From assembly GCA_002717285.1 (NCBI GenBank), contig PBDF01000009.1, forward strand, positions 23,648-87,647: a DNA stretch of 64,000 bases, given 5' to 3'. The stretch is from Magnetovibrio sp. GTDB lineage: Bacteria > Pseudomonadota > Alphaproteobacteria > Rhodospirillales_A > JABHCV01. Below the pieces are notes generated by a model, which was given only the letters and a program-made list of their open reading frames with translations, did no database searches and was not told the DNA's origin. The translations under genes were made by a program, and so were the position numbers. Within the stretch, counting starts at the first letter, position 1, and the number at the start of each line of letters is the position of its first letter. Positions 55,210 to 62,497 of this stretch are shown one piece after another.

Positions 55210-57531
55210 ATGGGTGCACGTTTACGGCACGCCTTTTCCATGGAGAGATTGGTTGGAATTGCAATGATAATTGGATTTTTAGCCATCTACTATAATGATC
55301 CATACCCAGTAGAATTTGTTCGGAATAAGACTTTTGATTTCTTTCAAAAGCTAAAACCACGTGAGGTTCCTCCTCCAGCAGGAAAGCCAGTAACAATTGT
55401 TGATATTGATGAAAACTCCTTAGCTGAAATTGGCCAATGGCCTTGGTCTCGAGATGTCTTAAGCAGGATGACACATAATTTGACCAAAATGGGTGCAGCT
55501 TTAATTGCCTATGACGTAGTGTTTGCAGAACCAGATCCTATGAACCCATCTTTAATAGCAACCTCACTAAAAGGCATTGATGATGAAACAAAATCAAAAA
55601 TAAGCCTTTTACCTGATAATGATAATAGTTTTGCCAAAGCCATCAAAAAGTCTACGGTAGTCCTGGGTCAGGCTGGTTTCTGGGAAAAACGAGACGCAGA
55701 TGACAAGGCCGCCCCTCCTATAAAAAAATCTATTGCACTTAAAGGCCAAAAACCACACCGATTCATAAGTAAATTTCCCTCACTAGTTAGAAATATACCA
55801 ATTATTGAGAAATTTGCTGCCGGGCATGGGGTTTTCACGGTCGTTCCAGAACAAGATGGAATAGTTCGACGTGTACCTACCTTGTTCAATTATAATGATG
55901 ACCTGTACACAGCCCTATCAGTTGAGGTGATGCGTGTTGCTTTTCGCCGACCAACAATTTTAGTATCAACGAATTTAGCAGGAATTAAAAGCATTGGCAT
56001 AGCATCCAAACGCATGTTTCCCCCAAATGGCTTGATTCTTCCAACAGATAAAAATGGACGGGTCTGGCCTTATTTTTCTAAGAGTGACCCCACAAAGTAC
56101 GTATCCGCACGCGATGTCTTGAATGGCACAGCTAATCCGGCATTAATAAGAGGAAAATTAATTATGGTTGGAACCTCAGCTGCAGGACTGCTTGATATTC
56201 GCTCTACACCAGTAGACCCAGTTATTCCAGGGGTAGAAATACATGCTCAACTAGTTGAAGCAGCTATGCACAACGAATATCTGTCCCGTCCTAATTATTT
56301 CAATGTAGCTGAGATGTTCTTGATTATAGTCGGAGGTTTACTAATGGTAGTTTTAGTACCTTGGATAGGCGCCAAGTGGACAATGATGCTTTTTGTAGCT
56401 GTAGTTGGCGGTGCCGGTGCAACATCGTGGTTTTTATTTGCTGGACTTAATTTTCAGCCCCTGCCTGAGTTACTTCCTGCCCTTTCTTTAAAATTAGACG
56501 GTGGGCTCTTATTTGACTCTGTTTTTGCAGGAACAGCTATTCTTCTTCTATATACTACATTGACTTATACAGGTTATGCTAAGGAAGAGGCTCAACGACG
56601 TCAAACACGCGATGCTTTCTCCAAATACTTATCGCCAGACATGGTGGAGAGGGTAGCCGGAAATCCTAGTGAGTTGAAACTTGGTGGCGAACTTCGTGAA
56701 CTAACGCTATTATTTTGTGATGTACGTGGGTTCACCACCATCTCAGAGCAATTCGACGCTGTTGGGCTGACTAGCCTAATAAATAAATTATTAACCCCAC
56801 TTACAAATGCTATTCTTGATCGTCAGGGTACCGTTGATAAATATATGGGTGACTGTATCATGGCGTTTTGGAACGCCCCCATAAACGACGATGACCATCA
56901 TTATAACGGATGCACTTCAGCTCTAGCTATGTTGGATGAAATGGGGCCCCTGAACGAGAGACTAAAAGCAGAGGCGAAGGCAGAAGGACGCAAGCATGTC
57001 CCGCTGATCGTTGGCCTTGGCTTAAATACTGGTCAATGCGTTGTTGGCAATATGGGATCAGACCAACGCTTTGATTATTCTGTTCTTGGTGATACAGTTA
57101 ATTTGGCTGCACGCCTTGAGGGGCAGTCTAAAAGTTATGGAATGAATGTGGTGCTTGGTCCAACAACAAATGCAGCAGTTGCGGATCGCCTAGCCACTAT
57201 TGATTTAGATTTTATTCAAGTTAAGGGAAAGACATCAGGTACTCATATTTATGGTCTAATGGGTGATTCTGACTTGAGAAAAAAACCAGCGTTCACCAAA
57301 CTGCAAACAATGATTTCAGAGGCCTTGAATACGTATCGCGCACAAGACTTCGATAAAGCTAAAGAGTTATTCAATTCTATCAGGACTCTTGGTGGGATAG
57401 AGCAAAGGCCTTGGTCGCTTGACATTACCCTCGATACATTTTGTGATCTGTATGAGGAGCGTATTGCAGAATACAAGACTAACCCACCTGCCAAAGATTG
57501 GGATGGAGTCTTCATTGCAACATCCAAGTAA
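55210..57531 (+). CDS. CHASE2-adenylate/guanylate cyclase
   Basis: Membrane-bound class III cyclase of 773 residues. A first helix (about 14-30) precedes a periplasmic CHASE2 sensor (about 33-370, including IDENSLAEIGQWPWSRDVLS and AYDVVFAEPD), then three helices (about 370-465) and the catalytic domain (about 490-680). Metal Asp504 and Asp548 and Lys544 are present; the second specificity position is Ser624 (YSVLGD). It ends in DWDGVFIATSK, very like the end of the GAF-GAF cyclase. It is divergent from the type I exporter, suggesting linked function. Confidence 0.93.
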   Translation: MGARLRHAFSMERLVGIAMIIGFLAIYYNDPYPVEFVRNKTFDFFQKLKPREVPPPAGKPVTIVDIDENSLAEIGQWPWSRDVLSRMTHNLTKMGAALIAYDVVFAEPDPMNPSLIATSLKGIDDETKSKISLLPDNDNSFAKAIKKSTVVLGQAGFWEKRDADDKAAPPIKKSIALKGQKPHRFISKFPSLVRNIPIIEKFAAGHGVFTVVPEQDGIVRRVPTLFNYNDDLYTALSVEVMRVAFRRPTILVSTNLAGIKSIGIASKRMFPPNGLILPTDKNGRVWPYFSKSDPTKYVSARDVLNGTANPALIRGKLIMVGTSAAGLLDIRSTPVDPVIPGVEIHAQLVEAAMHNEYLSRPNYFNVAEMFLIIVGGLLMVVLVPWIGAKWTMMLFVAVVGGAGATSWFLFAGLNFQPLPELLPALSLKLDGGLLFDSVFAGTAILLLYTTLTYTGYAKEEAQRRQTRDAFSKYLSPDMVERVAGNPSELKLGGELRELTLLFCDVRGFTTISEQFDAVGLTSLINKLLTPLTNAILDRQGTVDKYMGDCIMAFWNAPINDDDHHYNGCTSALAMLDEMGPLNERLKAEAKAEGRKHVPLIVGLGLNTGQCVVGNMGSDQRFDYSVLGDTVNLAARLEGQSKSYGMNVVLGPTTNAAVADRLATIDLDFIQVKGKTSGTHIYGLMGDSDLRKKPAFTKLQTMISEALNTYRAQDFDKAKELFNSIRTLGGIEQRPWSLDITLDTFCDLYEERIAEYKTNPPAKDWDGVFIATSK

Positions 57532-57668
57532 TTAAGTTTATTAAATGTAATAAATCTGAAAAACTTAGAGGTAATTTGCAAGTCTGCCACTTATTTGTTG
57601 CAGAAATAGTCAATTCGCTTGAAAACTAATTCCAGAATCTGAAAAATTTTAACAACTGTCGGCTAAAA

Positions 57669-58265
57669 CTATTTTATAGGAAGAATTCGTTTTGTGTTGT
57701 TGTGCATTTCCCCATCCCAACGATCTACCAATTCACGTGTTATGTCAAATTGATCAAGAGTACGCATGACAATATGATCAATCATGTCATCTAGATTTTT
57801 TGGGTGATTATAAAATGCTGGCATGGGTGGAAGAATAGTTGCATTCATTTTAGATAATTTTAGTAAATTCTCCAAATGTATAGTGCTAAGTGGCATTTCA
57901 CGAACTACCAGCACCAACCTTCGTTTTTCCTTAAGGCAGACATCGGCTGAACGGTGAACAAGATGCTCTCCTAAGCCATGCGCTATGGATGCAACACTAC
58001 GCATAGAACACGGTATAATCACCATACCATCTGTATGGAACGATCCCGAAGAAATTTTAGCACCCATATCACCAATGCTGTAGGTCGCACTCGCAATGTT
58101 CCTCAAAATATCTATTGTATATGGGGTTTCGTGTTCAAGTGTTTGCTGTGCCCATTTGCTGACAATGAGATGCGTTTCTATGTTTGTATCAGCTAATACC
58201 TCAAGTAGACGCACACCAAGTATTGCGCCCGAAGCACCTGTCATTCCAATAATTAATCTTTTCAT
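57669..58265 (-). CDS. ubiX: flavin prenyltransferase UbiX
   Basis: Makes the prenylated FMN cofactor for UbiD decarboxylases in ubiquinone synthesis. The 198 residues begin with IGMTGASGAILGVRLLEVL and contain GSFHTDGMVIIPCSMRSVASIAHGL near 77 and LVLVVREMPLSTIHLENLLKL near 118, all family marks. No ubiD is adjacent. Confidence 0.94.
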   Translation of the reverse strand: MKRLIIGMTGASGAILGVRLLEVLADTNIETHLIVSKWAQQTLEHETPYTIDILRNIASATYSIGDMGAKISSGSFHTDGMVIIPCSMRSVASIAHGLGEHLVHRSADVCLKEKRRLVLVVREMPLSTIHLENLLKLSKMNATILPPMPAFYNHPKNLDDMIDHIVMRTLDQFDITRELVDRWDGEMHNNTKRILPIK

Positions 58266-58422
58266 ACTTCAAATATAATCATCCAAAGTCTAGTATACAA
58301 TGGGAGATAGCTTTACAAAAAAATTAGTTCAACCTTTACTTCAGTAATAATTCTACCCTTTTATACCGCCTGCAGATAGTAGCCTCATGTGATCTTATAA
58401 TTTTCAATCAAATTACTCAGTT

Positions 58423-58504
58423 TGATCCCAAGCGCTTCTATTTGCGTTAATTGTGCTGAAGGAACATGACTATACTATCAAAATAAAACTTTGTTCTTTT
58501 TTTT
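58423..58504 (+). promoter_or_regulatory. TGATCC element followed by a hairpin and T-run
   Basis: In the 260-base gap between ubiX and prfC the plus strand has TGATCC, 18 bases ending in GCG, then TTAATT. A weak stem (AAGGAACA with TGTTCTTT) follows and ends in eight or more T. The pair resembles a very short promoter-terminator unit, but the -10 is poor and no plus-strand gene follows. Low confidence. Confidence 0.25.
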
Positions 58505-58525
58505 AACCACAAAAACTCATACTTT

Positions 58526-60118
58526 TTACTCAACAAGATCTTTTATCTTTTGGAATCGAATATCAGGCCAATTCTCTACTCCACGATCTAGATGCCAGGC
58601 ATTTCGCGCTAGGTATACAGGCGCACCAACATGATCATTGGCAATAGAAGTCTTATTAGCTTCAATAAACTCTTTCAAAATTGGTTGATTATCTGCTTCA
58701 ACCCAACGAGCTACAAATAGACCTGTGGGCTCGAAGAGCACTGGCACATCAAACTCTGTGCGAATACGATCGGTCATTACCTCAAATTGCAGGGGGCCAA
58801 CAGCACCTACTATCCAATCTGCACCACTAATTGGTTTAAAAACGCTAGCCGCACCCTCCTCCGCTAATTGCTGCAATGCCCGGCCCAAATGTTTAGCCCT
58901 GAGAGGGTCTTCTGGTCTAGCTTTTTGCAGATGCTCTGGGGCAAAACTTGGAATGCCCATAAATCGCAAGCTCTCTTCTTCACTAAAAGCGTCACCAATC
59001 CTGAGAGCACCATGGTTCGGAATACCAATTATATCTCCAGGCCATGCTTCTTCAGCTAGCTCCCGGTCTTGTGCTAAAAAAAGAACCGGATTATGCACAT
59101 TAATTATTTTTCCAGACCGTGAGTGCTTGAGTTTCATGCCTCGCTTGAAATGTCCTGAACAAATACGTACAAAAGCTATACGATCACGATGTTTGGGGTC
59201 CATATTTGCCTGAATCTTGAATACAAAACCACTAACTTTGTTCTCAAATGGCTCAACTAGCCTCTCAGAACTAGGCTGTGGACGAGGTGCAGGCGCCAAT
59301 TCAGAAAGGCCAGTCAAAAGCTCGCACACACCAAAGTTATTTATGGCACTTCCAAAGTAAACTGGCGTCATATGACCCTCAAGAAACGCTTTCTTATCAA
59401 AGGGTTTGCATAAACCACGAACTATTTCCACTTCCTCACGTAACTTTTCAAGCGCATGGGATGGAAGCAATTTTTCTAATTTAGTATCGTCTAGGCCTGT
59501 GCAACTCTCGTTAATTTCTGGTAGTCCCTCTCTGGCCCCCTTTTGGATTAGAAATAGCCTGTCATTTAATATATCAAAACAGCCGAGGAAATCTCGTCCC
59601 ATCCCGATAGGCCAACTTGCAGGCGTAACATCAAGGGCTAAAGTTTGTTCTACATCATCCAATAAATCAAATGGGTCGCGGGAGTCACGGTCCATTTTAT
59701 TGATAAAGGTAAGGATTGGCATGTCCCGAAGCCGGCAGACCTCAAATAATTTTTGAGTCTGAACTTCTATACCTTTAGCTGCATCCAAAACCATAACTGC
59801 ACTGTCAACAGCAGTTAAAGTGCGATAGGTATCCTCACTAAAATCTTCATGCCCTGGGGTATCAAGCAAATTGAAAATATTTCCATCGTGTGCAAATGTC
59901 ATTACCGACGAGGCTACGGAAATACCTCTCTTCCTCTCAACCTTCATCCAATCTGAGTGAGCTCTTCGCTGTTGACCGCGTGCTTTTACTGCCCCTGCAA
60001 GCTTAATAGCGCCCCCAAATAATAATAGCTTTTCAGTAAGTGTAGTTTTGCCCGCATCAGGATGCGAAATTATCGCAAAAGTACGCCGGCGCAAAATTTG
60101 GTCATTCAATGCATTCAT
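58526..60118 (-). CDS. prfC: peptide chain release factor 3
   Basis: GTPase that recycles RF1/RF2 after termination. The 530 residues show G1 SHPDAGKTTLTEKLL (18-32), G3 DTPGHEDFSEDTYR near 86, G4 NKMDRDS near 140, domain 2 and the C-terminal RF3 domain (GPLQFEVMTDRIRTEFDVP near 430). Length and motifs are standard. It is a single-gene unit with gaps of about 260 bases on both sides. Confidence 0.96.
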   Translation of the reverse strand: MNALNDQILRRRTFAIISHPDAGKTTLTEKLLLFGGAIKLAGAVKARGQQRRAHSDWMKVERKRGISVASSVMTFAHDGNIFNLLDTPGHEDFSEDTYRTLTAVDSAVMVLDAAKGIEVQTQKLFEVCRLRDMPILTFINKMDRDSRDPFDLLDDVEQTLALDVTPASWPIGMGRDFLGCFDILNDRLFLIQKGAREGLPEINESCTGLDDTKLEKLLPSHALEKLREEVEIVRGLCKPFDKKAFLEGHMTPVYFGSAINNFGVCELLTGLSELAPAPRPQPSSERLVEPFENKVSGFVFKIQANMDPKHRDRIAFVRICSGHFKRGMKLKHSRSGKIINVHNPVLFLAQDRELAEEAWPGDIIGIPNHGALRIGDAFSEEESLRFMGIPSFAPEHLQKARPEDPLRAKHLGRALQQLAEEGAASVFKPISGADWIVGAVGPLQFEVMTDRIRTEFDVPVLFEPTGLFVARWVEADNQPILKEFIEANKTSIANDHVGAPVYLARNAWHLDRGVENWPDIRFQKIKDLVE

Positions 60119-60396
60119 TTGAACCTGACCCTGTTATGATAGTATTGTTTACAATTGAGATTTCATTTTTTAAAGAACCAATTAGGACTTTTTTTAAAAA
60201 AAATTTGAGTATAAAAATAAAATCAATTTCGATTAAGATCTTTACAACATAATAAGAAATGATGGTTTGTGGATACAGAATTACTAAGCTTTCTACATTT
60301 TTCTTGTATTAGTTTTTAACGTCTAACCATTTAAAAAGCCCCAACAATCTCTCTGGCTGAAATTGTAAGATCTTATGTCCACTAATGGGCTGGCTC

Positions 60397-60594
60397 CTAA
60401 TCAACCAAGGAGAAAGTCAATTCATGGGCAAGATCCTCACTAATAAGCCCATCGTCAATTGCATTTAATTTTGCCATTTTAAATAAATGTTCACTTGTAA
60501 TTAGAGAGCCATGTCCAGTGATTGAATTATCTGTGAAAATTTCATACGTTTGAAGTAGATTTCCATCAGCATCTTTTACTTCGATACTAGGCAC
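60397..60594 (-). CDS. small acidic protein with GTG start, unknown function
   Basis: A 65-residue protein (SIEVKDADGNLLQTYEIF near the start, DLAHELTFSLVD at the end). GTG is preceded by AGGAGA at good spacing, which supports real translation. No membrane helix, Cys or known motif is present. It is about 100 bases after the phosphoesterase gene on the same strand and could be the last gene of the aprA-side run. Confidence 0.55.
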   Translation of the reverse strand: MPSIEVKDADGNLLQTYEIFTDNSITGHGSLITSEHLFKMAKLNAIDDGLISEDLAHELTFSLVD

Positions 60595-60695
60595 ATTTAT
60601 CTCCTATTCATTTCCAATAAAGCAATGATTTTGCCGATAGGAAATTTTGGGTTTCAAAGCGAACTTTCTAATTATATATCCCATCAAGTCTAGAG

Positions 60696-61460
60696 TCATA
60701 CTGAAGTAAGTTGGCTCTCAAAACGACGAGCTTCTGACTTCCAGCGATGCATCTGAAATAAAGGTCTTTTCATCAAATTTTTTTCATAATCACCCATACG
60801 GTTATCACTTGATAAGGAGGGAGTGACTAATGCACTACAGGTTTTTAGTTCTACGCTAAACTGTCGGTGCATATGACCACAAAATAATTGCACTACTTGC
60901 CTGTGGCTTTCAACCATTTGCATAAATGAATCCGCCGCTGTTGCGTCACTAAACTGGAAGGGGTACTTCGAAGTAGGCACTTGAAACGCAGGATGATGCA
61001 TAAAAATTGCTGTGGGAGTTCTTGGCTGCTCCTTAAGTAATTTATCTAAAATACTCAACCTAAGAGAACAAGTCGTTCCTACTCTGCTATTTCTTTTTTG
61101 GGTGTCCATTGCAATGAGCCGGACAGGGAAACTGTCTATGCTGTATATGAGGAAACCACAGGCTAAATTGGCGTCACCAAGAACCTTCAATGACTCAAAT
61201 AGATTCACATCCAAATCCCGGTTACCCAAAGCAAAAAATACAGGGACACCAGCATTCTTCATTACGGACTTAACGATCTCATATTCTTCTAATTTGCCAT
61301 TTTGGGAGACGTCACCAGTATGCAAAATTAAATCAGGTAACTCGTCCAAATTCCTTACATAGTCAACAAAGCTCTCAAGCACAGATATTCTCTCAAGAGT
61401 GTGTGGCACACTTGGATCTGGTTCAGAAATATGCGTATCAGAAATATGCGCTATTAGCAT
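60696..61460 (-). CDS. CpdA/Icc-like metallophosphoesterase
   Basis: Calcineurin-like phosphoesterase of 254 residues similar to class III cAMP phosphodiesterases. Metal ligands Asp8, His10 (SDTHIS), Asp50 (HTGDVSQ), Asn80, a His in MHHPAF near 160 and the pair in CGHMHRQ near 198 are present. The catalytic His of the GNHD motif is replaced: it reads GNRD (Arg81). Activity may be altered. With two cyclases in the window a cAMP role is attractive but unproven. It starts 10 bases after the SlyD-like gene. Confidence 0.83.
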   Translation of the reverse strand: MLIAHISDTHISEPDPSVPHTLERISVLESFVDYVRNLDELPDLILHTGDVSQNGKLEEYEIVKSVMKNAGVPVFFALGNRDLDVNLFESLKVLGDANLACGFLIYSIDSFPVRLIAMDTQKRNSRVGTTCSLRLSILDKLLKEQPRTPTAIFMHHPAFQVPTSKYPFQFSDATAADSFMQMVESHRQVVQLFCGHMHRQFSVELKTCSALVTPSLSSDNRMGDYEKNLMKRPLFQMHRWKSEARRFESQLTSV

Positions 61461-61469
61461 TTAATTAAT

Positions 61470-61979
61470 TTATAATGGCACCTTAATAGCACCATCAATT
61501 TCTGGTTCATCAATAATCGCACCGCCTGCTTCAATTTCTTCAACTGTTGCTTCACGAACATTAAGTACCTCTAATTTAAATATCACATGACGGCCACAAA
61601 GTGGATTATTTCCATCAACAGTAAGGGTTTTCTCGTCCAAACGAGTCACAATAAAATTTCGTGTTACTCCCTTTTCACTCTCCATAGTTATGGTAGTGCC
61701 AACCTCACGATAATTTTCAGGCACATTTTCTATTTTGTCGGTAAAGACCAGGGCTTCATCCCGAGGTCCATAGAGCACATTCCCGTCGATTGGAACCTCA
61801 ACAAAATCACCCTTCTTCTTACCCTCTAATTCATTAGTCACACATTCATCTAAAGCACAATTTTGGCCATGTACATAACCAATGGGAAAATCGACTTGAA
61901 CAAGGGACAGCCCAGATTTCTGATCTATAACTTTGTAACTTAATTCAACAAACTTATTATTCTGAATAAATTCACTCAT
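61470..61979 (-). CDS. SlyD-like FKBP-type peptidyl-prolyl isomerase
   Basis: A 169-residue isomerase/chaperone of the SlyD type. The FKBP part begins FVELSYKVIDQKSG; the insert-in-flap region lies near 65-115, and the second FKBP half reads VDGNNPLCGRHVIFKLEVLNVREATVEE, close to the SlyD consensus although the usual NHPLAG is NNPLCG. It has no His-rich metal tail. Placed downstream of aprA, it may help fold or mature that enzyme (inference). Confidence 0.83.
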   Translation of the reverse strand: MSEFIQNNKFVELSYKVIDQKSGLSLVQVDFPIGYVHGQNCALDECVTNELEGKKKGDFVEVPIDGNVLYGPRDEALVFTDKIENVPENYREVGTTITMESEKGVTRNFIVTRLDEKTLTVDGNNPLCGRHVIFKLEVLNVREATVEEIEAGGAIIDEPEIDGAIKVPL

Positions 61980-61998
61980 GTCAGTTCATACTTTTAAA

Positions 61999-62352
61999 TT
62001 AAAAAACTGAGGCACCGAATATCTTAATCTCACTTTCCTCATTGCACCCAAGGACCAAACGGCCAAGCCATTCGCCTTCTTTTTTAGTACTACGAACGCG
62101 ATAAAGAACTGTAACATGTTCTCCTCGTCGAATCAGACCGAGAAAATCATAGACTTCCGAAAGACTTCTAGTGAGTTCGCTCTTGGCAAACTGCTTGCCA
62201 ATTTCAATTTCGTTGAAACCTTGGATTAAACTATTGTCAAAATTACGGATAAATTTTCCATATTTACCCTCGTTAGAAGCTCTAATTAGCTCAATCCACA
62301 TCGGTTCACCAACGGCCAGAATTTCTTCATCTGTCAGTTCTGTAATATTCAT
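61999..62352 (-). CDS. conserved protein downstream of aprA, unknown function
   Basis: A 117-residue soluble protein, ITELTDEEILAVGEPMWIEL at the start, EIEIGKQFAKSELTRSLSEVYDFLG in the middle and a beta-rich end (VTVLYRVRSTKKEGEWLGRLVLG). I recognise no family. It lies about 145 bases after aprA and 19 bases before the SlyD-like gene, so it probably shares a transcript with the latter. No signal peptide. Confidence 0.7.
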   Translation of the reverse strand: MNITELTDEEILAVGEPMWIELIRASNEGKYGKFIRNFDNSLIQGFNEIEIGKQFAKSELTRSLSEVYDFLGLIRRGEHVTVLYRVRSTKKEGEWLGRLVLGCNEESEIKIFGASVF

Positions 62353-62497
62353 AATAGATGTATCTTTTTCAGTTAACGACTGTTTAGCAAATAGGCAGGC
62401 TATGTTTCAACACAACAAATTTGCAGAAGAAGACATCAGCAAAAATTACTAATTTTTCCCCCGCAAAAAATTAAGACGTTGATGGATAGTTGTTTAA

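Noticed and set aside
58725..59213. 162-codon open frame on the plus strand
   Set aside because: Antisense to prfC, which is complete; no ribosome-binding site or recognisable domain.
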